64,000 nt of DNA from Hyparrhenia diplandra (Eukaryota > Streptophyta > Magnoliopsida > Poales > Poaceae). Positions 24,401 to 34,268 of this stretch are shown piece by piece (position 1 is the first letter of the stretch; the number at the start of each line of letters is the position of its first letter). The DNA is taken from NCBI GenBank assembly GCA_015847255.1, contig JADLZK010000232.1:62001-126000 (forward strand). Reading direction: 5' to 3'. The notes under the pieces were generated by a model. It was not told the DNA's origin. It searched no databases and was given only the letters and a program-made list of their open reading frames with translations. The translations under genes were made by a program, and so were the position numbers.

Positions 24401-25442
24401 AAGCACCAGTGCTAACTTAGCCATTGACATGGTTTTAAAAAGAGACCTGTCCTTTGGCTAGTAGATGCTCTTATAAGGCCATCACTGAGAAATCCAAATA
24501 CGCAAAATTACCTGAATGACATAGATCATTCCATTGATTGTATAGAAAGCTGGCGGAGCCCATCGGTCAACACTGCATGTGCCTATCAAACATATAACAA
24601 TGAGCACAGCAGCAGTCACCGAACCATTCTAAAAAACTGCTGAACTGAAACCTAACCTGATAGTAAATCTCAGCCCAGAGCGTAGGTCATGAAGAATGCT
24701 AGGCCAGGCAAATCAATAAGCACATGTTGATATATCTACAAGAAAGTATTGACACACATTACTAGAGTTGTTTCCAACCAGCTCACAGAAACGAAATAAA
24801 AATTGCCACCTTACACAAACCTTAGGGTGTACAAGCTGCACATTCGCCGCAGCACAAACACTGTTGACCTCACTGCATACACAGAGACCAGTTCACCACA
24901 AATCATGACCAGGTGACTAAGGCATAATATGACTACTGAGTAAGCATCGGGTAAGCACTAGGATGAAGTGATGAACTCACCACCATTGACAATGACGTTT
25001 AGAAAATGGAACACCTTCTGTGTAGTCCACCCATACTTAGGAACCCGGCACTCAATCCTTATCAGTTGGACCTGAAAAAATTCACATCAAGTAAACTAAT
25101 GAGACCGGTAACCATTGTCTCATTTCGAATCAATCACAATTGGAATACAGACTGCGTTAAATGGTTGCCGTACAATTCACAAAAGGCCCAGAAACGAGTC
25201 TCAAATCTAGGCGCTTGAACCCTCGTCCCAGCTTTAGCTCGTGGTTCCAAACTAAATCGGACCCCAATTGCAAGCTAAGCTAAGCAGGACGAAATCGTGC
25301 GGGGGTTGGGGCTTACTGGGGCTACGACTGCAACGACGCCGTAGAGCGCGGCCAGGGCGCGGAAGGTGCGGTCCTGGCACATCGTTGACTTGTTCACGTC
25401 GTCCCACCAGACCTCCATCGCCGCCGGAGACAAGCCCGCCAT
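21481..25442 (-). CDS. Tobamovirus multiplication protein 1/3-like (TOM1/TOM3/THH1 family), damaged
   Basis: TOM1-family proteins are seven-span vacuolar-membrane proteins of unclear normal function, known as host factors for tobamovirus replication. Eleven minus-strand exons: 25442-25317 (MAGLSPAAMEVWWDD), 25071-24981 (VPKYGWTTQKVFHFLN), 24872-24821, 24735-24657 (LIDLPGLAFFMTYAL), 24582-24512 (FYTINGMIYVIQ), 23264-23192 (LLMWWKPVQAVVILSKMFF), 22488-22443, 22096-22033 (LFLMLQRFPVESKG), 21942-21888, 21814-21741 and 21571-21481 (LPPKRG...; stop TAG). One-base homopolymer changes break frame at 24843-24844, 24552-24553, 21915-21918, 21793-21796 and 21528-21530. In addition, about 14 bases are missing near 24680, the acceptor at 21815 reads CAT instead of CAG, and an in-frame TAA stands at 21747-21749. 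Corrected length is 279 codons, normal for the family. Identity is sure; functionality is doubtful. Confidence 0.85.
22698..23056. mobile_element. Stowaway-like MITE in TOM1-like intron
   Basis: The ends CTCCCTCTATCATCTTTTCT and AAAAGATGATGGAGGGAG are inverted. TA flanks both sides (22696-22697, 23057-23058). At 359 bases it is longer than usual for Stowaway, and the middle (CATGCATGCATG, 22859-22870) looks unrelated. Confidence 0.75.
23630..24066 (+). mobile_element. 5'-truncated LINE 3' end in TOM1-like intron
   Basis: The frame at 23644-23853 (VPKELQ-like, LIILTA in a shifted frame, then FEEVRPNVHGLLKTVANE) matches the region downstream of the reverse-transcriptase zinc-binding segment of plant LINEs. 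It is followed by a long 3' UTR that includes TTTGTATTATTTCTTCTC and ATGCAGCTCTGCACC, then GAGAAAAAAA at 24058-24067, a short poly-A tail. It is in the opposite orientation to the host gene. Small indels break its frame. Confidence 0.65.
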
Positions 25443-25468
25443 GGCCTCGCAACCTTTCACCACTCCCT

Positions 25469-25508
25469 CGCCTCCTCCTCCACCACCTCCTCCTCCTCCT
25501 CCTCCTCA
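25469..25508. repeat. CCT microsatellite in TOM1-like 5' region
   Basis: CCT/CTC-type trinucleotide repeat just upstream of the ATG at 25442 (AGG on the coding strand), probably in the 5' UTR. Confidence 0.7.
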
Positions 25509-25739
25509 GGGCCGGACCAACCGGCGGAATCGAATCAAATGCTATAGGTTCTAGAATGCGAAGCAAACGGAGGCGCGCGAGCGATCGGAAGGCCCCAAAG
25601 CTGGATGGAAGCAATCAAAATTCGTCGAGGCGGGCGGATTGGGGAATGCGTCTGGTGGGCTTCAGTTCGGCCGTTGCTGAGGAGAAATCTATAAAGACCT
25701 TTATTTTCGGTGAAAAAAAAACATCCACAGTGCCACAGT

Positions 25740-26431
25740 ACCGGGTTAGCGGCTTTGACCCACAATACCGGGTTAACGGGTTTATTACTATTCACCGGGT
25801 CATTACTCACCGGGTCCATACATCCATAGTAACGGGTTTAGTGTCCCATAACGTGTTGCCGGAGGAGCGTGGCTCTCTGCGGTTTTTTTTCCGGGCGCGG
25901 CCGGCGATGCGAAGCGGATTTTACGCTTGGCGGAATAAATTCGCGGCTTCTTACGTTTCTCCGATGACGATCTTCTCCGGCGTCAACGGAGAGGCCGTGG
26001 AGACCGTCCCGAGTCGAGGGCCGGCGCATCGTCGTCTTCTTCGGTGATGATGTTGTTGACCCCCTGTTAATCTCAAGGAAGATGTTCTTTGGTGAAAATC
26101 GAGCTTTGCTTTCGGGTTGCCGGCCGGTGGAATCGAAGGATCGTCATGGGTGCGGGAGTTGGCCGATGTCCGGGAGGCGCTTTATTCGGCCGATTCGCTT
26201 TAGAAGTAAGTCCCTCTGCGGCCTCCACCTTGTGGAGTTTGGCTCTAGTGCCCCACGGACGATTGGGAAGCGGCTCAGGCGGCGGTGACGAAGCGGATCT
26301 CTCGAAGGCTTCGAGGAAGATGAATAGGAGTTTTGTACTTCTTTGTAATTTTCCTTTTCTTGGGATTTTGTTTTGTAAAAGGGTCGGTGTAATGCACCAA
26401 GATTAATACATGTTCCTTCTAAAAAAAAAAA
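25740..26431 (+). mobile_element. Retroposed sequence with poly-A tail
   Basis: A GC-rich stretch (25860-26290) runs into a T-rich 3' UTR-like segment (GGAGTTTTGTACTTCTTTG, TAATACATGTTCCTTC) and ends in 11 A at 26421-26431. This polarity is that of a 5'-truncated LINE or a processed transcript. No domain is recognised in its frames. ACCGGGTT-type repeats at 25740-25840 precede it and may belong to another element. Confidence 0.45.
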
Positions 26432-26516
26432 TCCTATAGACTTGATACTATTTGGTAACGGGTTTTCTCATTGTTTCTACAAACCCGATAATGTTTTCTA
26501 ACCCACAATCTGTTCT

Positions 26517-27503
26517 CATATAACCCATTATTTGCGGCTTTAACATGACCCGAATTCGTAAGCCTTTTAAAAATACTATAACCCATGTACTATGATTCTT
26601 TTCAATATCTTTTTGACGGTGAACCCCGATGTCGCGGTGTCATACTGGCCTTAGCACGCAACACGGGCACGCCGAGACGCGACGTGAGGTGCGAGCTGAG
26701 CTCGGTCTCGCTTGTACGGTTTTTGCTACGAGGGCGAGTGGTTGCTCGCCCTCGCGGCGTGGAGCGAATGATGAAGGGTAGCTCGCCTCAGAATCGCCAT
26801 CACACGCAGGATTCGGTCGGCGACAAGCTTGAGCCCTACGCCAATGGCGCTTACGAGTGAATCCCCGCCAAATTCGATAATTTCTCGAGGGACGTTCTTA
26901 TCGATAGTTGGCTCGAGACGAGCTTGGGAGGTAAAGAAGCCATGGATGCAAGAAATCAAAGAAAGGTGCAGCGACGCCGACGAATTTTGGACGGGAGTGG
27001 CTGTTGTGTTTTATGGTAGAGATAGAGCTTTGCTCGCCGGGCATGGCGACCTGCGGCTGTCCCGCCCCCCGCCCCTTCCCTCGCGTGCCTCCTATGCATG
27101 GATGGAAAGACCGGTCATTGCCCGATGCCGCATGGTGCAGGTCGGCACCACCACCTCCTCTCGTGGGCCCTCTGGGTGAGCCCGACACGGCCGCTATTAT
27201 TGCCCCTCGACCGGCCATGCCGAGGCCCCTTCCTCTCGGCGCGGGTGGAGCAAAGAGCCCATCCATGCCGAGTCATATACATGAGGAAGAACACGTGAGG
27301 TAGGGGACGAAGCTGACAAGTGGTGCCCACGTGTCAGTGTGAGGAAGGAGTGAGGAGAGGGCAGGGCAAGGGCAGTACCGTACACAGCGTTCACTGTCAA
27401 AAAGACTAGATTTCAAAAGAATTCGCAGCACATGGGTCATATTTCTAAAGGCTTACGAATTGTGGGTCATACTGTGAGAGTCGCGCGAATAACGGGTTAT
27501 ATG
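26517..27503. mobile_element. MULE-like element with ~110 bp terminal inverted repeats
   Basis: Left arm 26517-26624 and right arm 27389-27503 are inverted copies sharing CATATAACCC(A/G)TTATT, TGACCC(G/A), AATTCGTAAGCCTTT, ACCCATGT and CTTTTTGAC(G/A)GTGAAC. TIRs of this length point to a Mutator-like element. The ~760-base core is GC-rich (26630-27380) with no transposase visible, so it is a non-autonomous, possibly Pack-MULE-type, element. I found no clean 9-base target duplication, so the true ends may lie further out. Confidence 0.7.
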
Positions 27504-27794
27504 TCCAAATTTCTAGTTGCTGAGGCATATCAGGCAGAGGCAGGCAGGTCAATCCAAGTCAACTGTCGTGGACCCAGTCTATGGGCATTTGAGCGTTGAT
27601 AGCCGCCCATCAAAGGATCTATGGATGTGGAACGTGACGAGTGTGTGATCGTTTCTGATGGGTTCAACTACAGGTTGTTTCTGATTTCGGGCACGGCTGG
27701 AGTTGGGCTTCATTTCTGGCCCTCAAATTTTGCTGGCCGGGCTCCAAAGTGAAAAAATTGGGAGCTGTTTTCGGGCCTTCGGCTGGAGTTGCTC

Positions 27795-27956
27795 TTAGCG
27801 CGTTGCAGCACGCGTCCAAGGACAGACTGTCCTGGCATGCAAGCAGCTCCATGGCAGCGCTGTGATCCGCCTGAAATGCATCACTGAGACAGCAGTAGTC
27901 TCTGTCGTCGTCACCGTCACGAGCACGAGCACAAGCATGAGCACGACGGCTACCAT
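27795..27956 (-). CDS. Small secreted protein candidate, possible lipid-transfer-like remnant
   Basis: The ATG at 27956 opens a classic signal-peptide stretch (MVAVVLMLVLVLVTVTTT). A minus-strand TATA box lies about 155 bases upstream (28118-28112), with a leader containing CACATCAAGCACAACC. The annotated frame runs only 53 residues to 27795. A shift to the next frame near 27890 would give a Cys-containing segment (ELLACQDSLSLDACCNALR) with the CC pair typical of prolamin/lipid-transfer folds, then continue to 27664. This could be a secreted Cys-rich gene broken by an indel. The family assignment is weak. Confidence 0.35.
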   Translation of the reverse strand: MVAVVLMLVLVLVTVTTTETTAVSVMHFRRITALPWSCLHARTVCPWTRAATR

Positions 27957-28111
27957 CGTAGGCTTGCTCCCTCCGATGTGACCACAGCCTGGATGAGGCT
28001 CCCTCCAATGTGACCACAAACTGAATAAGTGGATGGATGAGTGTGAGTGGATGGAGGAGTGGTTGTGCTTGATGTGACCGCCTGGTTGAGGAAGAGTGTA
28101 GCTCGACCTAG

Positions 28112-28118
28112 TTTTATA
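28112..28118 (-). promoter_or_regulatory. TATA box of small secreted ORF
   Basis: CCTATAAAAC on the minus strand, in good spacing for a transcript that contains the signal-peptide ORF starting at 27956. Confidence 0.5.
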
Positions 28119-28379
28119 GGTTGTGCCAGCGTTTTTGGATTCAAGGGGCGGTCATTGTTTCTAGGGAGAGGCCGAGACTGCTACTACACTAGGGGCCGAT
28201 CTCGTCGATTCATGGCCGATTTCGTCCATTCATGGCCGCGCGGCGCTTATTATTGCCCTACTCTAGTTCTCCACTCTCAGTGCTCTGTAGCTGCGACAAC
28301 TCCTCCACTGGAATGCGCTACTAACAGATCTGTTGTTTGCTATTTTTAGTGTTAAAAGCAAACACATCCGATAACCAGG

Positions 28380-29369
28380 TGGAAAACACATAATAACTAA
28401 CATTTACTAAATTTGTTCCAATTTATAGTTTGTTTGTCTTTTCCTGCCTCAAGTTTAACCACTCATCTTATTTAAAAATTTATTCCGTAGCGCCGCCGCC
28501 AGCCATTCTACTGGGTTCGAGCCCCTTCCAACGCCACGAAAAACAACAAAGAAAAAAGAAACGGCTGCCGCTCTTCGCTACGCTAACGCCGCGCCGGAAG
28601 ACCTCGCCCGCCACGAAAGCAGGAGCGGTGCTAGCGCCGCCGCTGCATCCCCGCCGACGGGCGGCGCCTGCCGTAGACGCGGCCCCTCCACTTTTCCCTG
28701 CCTCTGCATCCCTACGTGCCGCCGCGCGAGGCCTCGCATCGCCTCGCATCCCTATGTAGACGCGGCCCCTCCACTCTCTGCCCCTGTCGTCGACGCTGCA
28801 GTCCGCCAGGTGTGCCCGGCTGCCTCCGCTCCTCCCTGCTGCTCTACCTCTCCTGTTTTCCTATTGCAAATGCAAATGTTTGACAGATTCCAGTCCATTG
28901 GACGTTCGGTGCGTACTCCACAATTTCTACTTCTCTTTACTTTGATGACGCCCCTGAATTAACAAAGTGCCTCCCAATGTGCTTACCATGTCCAAACATT
29001 TCATGGATTGCAGGAAACAACACTCTGTTCCTTCCGATGTATCCCCTTTCAGGTTCTATTTCATTGCTACAGTAAAAGAACACAGATGACACAAAGAATG
29101 GTACTATGTCATCAGGCCGTGTCTAATGCATTCGGCTGCTTCTACTATCAAAGCACAAGCCAGGCTCAATGCCTTCTTTCCTGTATTTTGTCGTCCACAT
29201 TTCAAATGTCAGTGCATTTCATTACCGGATGAAAACGAAAAGCTCACTATCCTTGATTTGTTTTCCTGTTTTCCAATAATAAGAAACCTCTCATCTATTG
29301 CTACTGTATTTCTTCGTTCGTGTGATTTAAATCTTCCTGACCCGCGCAACTGTGCGGGGTTTCGGCTAG
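28380..29369 (+). mobile_element. Helitron 3' portion
   Basis: The 3' end is clear: a hairpin CCCGC...GCGGG at 29341-29358, then TTTCGG, CTAG at 29366-29369 and a host T. Upstream, the GC-rich segment 28490-28810 is an abrupt compositional island, possibly captured gene DNA, with no recognised domain. The TC 5' end was not identified, so the left boundary given is only a guess. Helitrons replicate by a rolling-circle mechanism and often carry gene fragments. Confidence 0.6.
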
Positions 29370-31111
29370 TTTTTTTAATGACTTGACATCGTAGATGGGA
29401 TCCTTCAAGATGGCATCTTGTCACATGCAATCAGATATATTGACATTTGCATCTGTCGATCACTTGTCAAAAAGGCCATAGAACCTCCAATGCAACCTTA
29501 TTAATCTCCAGACTAGTTGTTTCTATTGAGAAAGATCAAAGATGGTAGCATCATCCATCCTATGGTATAATTTCATCCTCAACATTCATCTTGTTAGGCA
29601 AGGCCTGCCCTGCAAAGAGGAGTTATTGTCCTATTCATAATCCTCGATGTGATGTATTTTTGTGCATAATCCTCGATGTGATGTGGGTGTTCGTATTTTT
29701 GAATTTATTCCAAAAATTAGCGACGATGTTCTTTCCATGGTAGGCAACATTGCCGGCGATAGTTAGATGTGTCTATGTGGTGACTTTATTGATCTTGATA
29801 TCTATTATTCGAGTTTTTCCAGAGGTGCTTATAGGGATGGGATGTCTTCATAGGTTAAGTACCTGTACATGTATGAGTGGTATGGTAAGTATGTGGCATG
29901 TATGAGTGTCTGCATCATGTGAACTATATATGATTCCGAAAAAAGAAAACCTACAAGCAGTCACCTAAACCTACCCGCACTGGCGTAGGAGTATATTGCA
30001 ATGACACGGATCAAATGGTAGATTGCAATGACAAAAGAGAAGCGGTTACAGTGGGTCACACCGTCTTGATCCTCTTCCATGTGCGAGCTATAATCTCTTT
30101 TTTCAACAGAATAAAACAGTCATGTTTATATCCTATATGGCCTAAAGTTTAGCCATTGGGATTTAGCTCCTGAGGCTGTAAACCGTTGTCAAAATTTGGC
30201 CAACCTCTGAAAAGAATTGTTAATTCATTAGAACACAAAAGTTTGTCAAAGTGGTATAGAATTCAGTAGCCAATTAAACTTGACATTACATGGCCTTAAC
30301 TTTCTTCACATCCACATATACAAAATGCTTGCTTGGCAAGCTCGTTAACTCCTGTCATCAGAGTGCCCAAGGACCTGATAAGGTTGGATTAGAATCAATC
30401 AGGAACACCCTTTTCCATTGGCGCGAGTGACTGTAACTGTCAATCCAAAAACCTGATGCATTAAAATAATCTAGCCTCCTGTTACTGGCGGCTGCACTGT
30501 GCCTCAATTGGTGCAATTATCACGGACTTCAAGAACACTACAACTAGTGGTAGCTAGCTTTCCCAGTTCCAAGGCTTTTTGGCGATGCACCACCAACCAA
30601 CCAGCTTCCATTGAGAGCCAGGCACTCGATGGCTTAGGCGGCGTACTCTCCTAGCAGTGGTAGCCACAATCGCCAACGACCAAACCTAGAAATCCTAGCT
30701 GCTGTTACGCTGAGTTGCTCTCTCCCGCGCGCGCGCGAAACCGGAGACGACTAGTAAACGGCGCGCGCCTTTCGCTGTAGCAGGTAGCTATACGGCCGGT
30801 AGCATAGCAAGAAGATGCTCTGGCCGTGTCTGAAGAATCAATCAATTGGGAAACGCACGCATGGCGCTCGGGCCATGGAGTGGATAGAGAGTGGCCATTG
30901 CCAATCGCATTGCATCGTGCAACATTGTAGTTTGGTTTTGTTACACGCATGAGCGGATGAGCACACACAGACACCGCCTGTCACTTCACTTGACCCTGCT
31001 GCTACTACTAGGAGATCAGACCCAGAGGCGACTAGAGAGAACACATGCATACACAATGATCTCACTCACACAAACGGAAACAGAAACAGAGACAGAAACA
31101 GGGTGATCTAG
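29370..31111. other. Intergenic with repeat relics
   Basis: A 20-base motif (CATAATCCTCGATGTGATGT) occurs twice at about 29636 and 29664. The segment 29810-29950 (GGTGCTTATAGGGATGGGAT ... ending in A-rich DNA) resembles the 3' end of a common grass non-LTR repeat. 30730-30740 is a short GC alternation and 31072-31098 an ACAGAA-type simple repeat. No gene found. Confidence 0.4.
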
Positions 31112-32374
31112 CTACATGATGGAGCAGGCGTTGACGTCGTCGTCGTTGAACATGTTGCTGACGGGGTCGGCGCCGCGGTGTGGCTCGTGGAGCTGGCCGT
31201 GCTTGTCGCCGTTGTAGCCGTGGCGGTAGTAGTTGTAGGTGCGTCGGTACGACTCCTCGTCGTGGAAGTAGTCCTTGGCGGAGGTGAAGTGCAGCGGCAG
31301 GTCCGGGTTGGGCCAGAACTCGGCCTTCTTGCCGGCGCGCCGGACCTCCTTGAGCACCCGGTGCCGGTCCACGTACCCCGTCACCGTCACCTTCTCCATC
31401 TCCACGTCCACCTCCACCGAGTCCACCCCGCGCAGCCGGCTCACCGCGTGCTTCACCACCCGCTCGCAACCAGAGCAGCACATCCGCACCTTCAGCTCCA
31501 CCGTCTGGCCATGGACATGGAGTCAGTTCATGTAGCTACTCTACTCATGTGATGTGATGATGATGTCTCCGGACAAGATAAAAGAGAGAAACTTTGCATA
31601 CTCCTTCCTACTGGCTACTAGTAGTATTTTACTGTGGTGAAAAGTTCAGTACTGTTCACATAAACATAAGAAGAGTACTCTATTGTGTATTTTACTCGAG
31701 CAATTTTTACAGGATGCATGCTATGCTTGTCTCTCTCGACAGTCGACACCGGTGCTTTCAGCTTCAGCAACCGAGGAAAAGGCTTCTCTCTGTACTGTAT
31801 CTTTTTTTTTTTCTCGCTTTTTCAGGACGCATGCTGCCTGGCTGCATGCAAGAGGTCGTCGCTGTTTTCAACAGGAGCGTCCGCATGCACGCCGCACGCG
31901 CACGCCAAAGGATTACTCTACTGTACTGCGACTGCTATGACTACACAGAATAAGCTACAGTAGACTTCCTCCTGCGAATTCGAAAAATAATAATGGTGGC
32001 GGACACAGAACAAATTTACGCATGTCACGTCGCATTCGCGTAGCCAACTTGCCGTACTTGCGTGCGTCTGCTCTGCCAAGAGCCATTTGTGACCAAAGAA
32101 CAGAGCACGCAAGCAGAGACGGACGGAGGCGGAGGAGAAGCAGAGCAGAGAGCAGAGGCAACGGGGGCAACGGACGCACCTGCAGCGACAGCGGCCTGTT
32201 GCTCCGGCCCATGATCCTGCGCCCGGCGAAGGGCCCCTCGTGGTAGTACAGGGTGCTGGCGTTCGTCGGGTGGCTGCTGTAGTAGTACGCGCCGCCGCGG
32301 TGCCCGTGGCGGTGGCCGGCCGATGGGTAGAAGCAGCACAGCAGGAAGTTGGACAGCGACGACGACAACGACAT
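31112..32374 (-). CDS. Heavy-metal-associated isoprenylated plant protein (HIPP)
   Basis: HIPPs bind heavy-metal ions through an HMA fold and are anchored by a prenyl group; they act in metal homeostasis and stress. Exon 1 is 32374-32180 (65 codons; MSLSSSLSNFLLCCFYPSAG, His/Tyr-rich) and exon 2 is 31504-31112 (VELKVRMCCSGCERVVKHAV, ...). Both introns sites are canonical (CAG|GTGCG; GGCCAG|ACG) and phase 0. The protein is 195 residues with one HMA domain from about residue 67 to 130, metal-binding Cys75 and Cys78, and a C-terminal CaaX box CSIM for prenylation. The frame is intact, unlike the other genes here. An AATAAAAG about 210 bases upstream of the ATG (near 32585) is a possible TATA element. 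The isoform within the family is not assigned. Confidence 0.9.
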
Positions 32375-32590
32375 GGCGACGACTTATAGCTCTCTCTCGC
32401 TCAAGCTTGGTGATTGGGGAAGGAAGCTTAGCTAGCTGCGACGGACGGCGAGCTGCTTGCCCCTCTCCGCAGCCTTGACCAGAGGGCTTCGACCTGCCTG
32501 GGCTTTCTTTGCTTGCGAGCTCGGGTTGGCGTTGGCGTTGGACGCTCGAGTGCCTCTCGCTCTCTGCCACTGCCGCTGCTTTTATTCTCT

Positions 32591-33409
32591 CGCCGCCGCT
32601 GCCGTGCCGCGGCCTACTTTTTTGAGCCGTCCCCTCGTATTGGTGCTCGAAATATGGGAGGAAAAAGAGCCAAAGGGGGCAGCTGCTGGCCAGTTTGCCG
32701 GTACACATGTTCTGCCACCTCAGCCGTGGACTAGTACTAGTACTGGAGTACTACTACTTCCTAGGCCTACGGGTGATCATGATCTTTTTGATGTTCTTGG
32801 AAATTTGAAATGCTGATGAAAGTTAAGCTAAGAGAAAGATTACGGGTAGGAGTATTTGCTGCTGGCAGAGCGATGAGCTAGCTGCACAATGATGTGCATG
32901 TCCTCGAGCTCTTTTGATGCATCATGACAGACATGAATGCCAGATTGCCAGCACGAGTGAATAATCAATCTATGGCGGGGTTGTCACGGCGACCCCATTT
33001 CTACATGCTCTTCTTGCAATTCAAACGCACGGCAGAGAACAATAACCTATTGTCAGAAACAAACAAGCATCAGGAGGAGCGTCTAGGGTTCCCTTTTCAA
33101 TCCACCCACCGATTTTAATTTTCTGATCACTCAGTGACACTGTCTGTCTAGGTCCTTCGTAATGTGGAAAAATATGCAGTTAATTTCTTCATTTCTGTAA
33201 GTTTTGTATGCAATTATTTTATTGTGAAATGACTTATTTCCAAATGGACCCTAAAGGTGCCGGCAGCAATTGGAATACTTAAGTGCAGTGCATATTCTAT
33301 TTAGGTTTAGTCAGTGGTTCCTCTCCTAAACATGTAGCTCTGCTTGCTTAGTGACTAATTCAAACTGTGTAGTGGTTCAGAAGCCAGGAAAAGTGTCTGA
33401 ACTCTGAAG
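32591..33409. other. HIPP upstream and intergenic
   Basis: This stretch lies upstream of the HIPP gene. It contains clustered ACTAGTACTAGTACT-like sequence at 32731-32745 and otherwise ordinary AT-rich DNA. No exon seen. Confidence 0.35.
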
Positions 33410-34268
33410 GAGGAATATATGTTCAGTTGGGATGGAGGGCTCTGGTGGATAACAAACTTACAAAATGGCTTGGTCTAGTAGCACGAATCTCAAATGTCGA
33501 ATTGGTGGAAGGGCGGATTATTTTAGATGGAACCTAACCAAATCGGGACTATTCTCATCCGCTCGATGTACCTCGACCTTATTGATACACAAACACCTTT
33601 TCGACATAGGATGATTTGGAAGATAAAGATTCCTTTAAAAATTAAAATCTTTCTCTGGTTTTACAGAGGGGGGGTTATATTGACTAAAGACAATCTTGCT
33701 AAAAAAAAACCGGAAAGGAGTCGAAGTGCGTTTCTTTGTAATGGGAATGAGACTATTCAACACTTATTCCTAGGCGCCCCTTACTAGAATGATCTGGAGG
33801 ATTATCTCTTTTGCTACTGGACTGACTCAACCTAGATCAATTAGCCATATGTTCGGGAATTGGCTTACTAATCAAAATAAAAAGATTAGAGAACTGATTT
33901 GGGTAGGGGTGGCTGCCATATGCTGGGCTCTCTGGAGATGCGAAATGATGTGATTTTTAATGTAAAGAAATCTAATTCTATTATGCAAGTAATTTTCAGA
34001 GGTGCGTATTGGTTACGCTCACTGGGCACAAATAGCAACGTGTGAGATAGCCAAGGAAGCTCTCAACAATAAGCAAGAAATTAGAATTTATTGCTTTAGA
34101 GATATCCAACAATGGATGGAAACATTTATATTGTTTGTCTTAGCTTCTGGTCAATTTTACGACCGAGGCTCTATCTTTATGTTTCTTGGAAAGCTTGTAA
34201 TAATGGGTGTGTACATCCCCGGGATGTAGAGGCCGGATATTTGTTATACATTATCTAAAAAAAATGTT
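33410..34268 (+). mobile_element. LINE fragment, reverse-transcriptase zinc-binding region
   Basis: Frame 33527-33787 contains RHRMIWKIKIPLKIKIFLW, GVILTKDNLAKK, and NETIQHLF, the zf-RVT segment that ends plant LINE ORF2 proteins. In a shifted frame 33790-34020 continues with IRELIWVGVAAICWALWRCR. A 3' UTR follows, ending in TATCTAAAAAAAA at about 34253-34264. The 5' part with the reverse transcriptase core is absent, and several indels break the frame. It is a dead, 5'-truncated copy. Confidence 0.8.

Noticed and set aside
25268..26047. A 259-codon plus-strand frame
   Set aside because: It runs antisense through the TOM1-like first exon and its AGG/CCT repeat and has no domain; open only because of GC composition.
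31062..31552. Overlapping frames on both strands across HIPP exon 2
   Set aside because: Shadows of the GC-rich HIPP coding sequence, which has the HMA motif and CaaX box.
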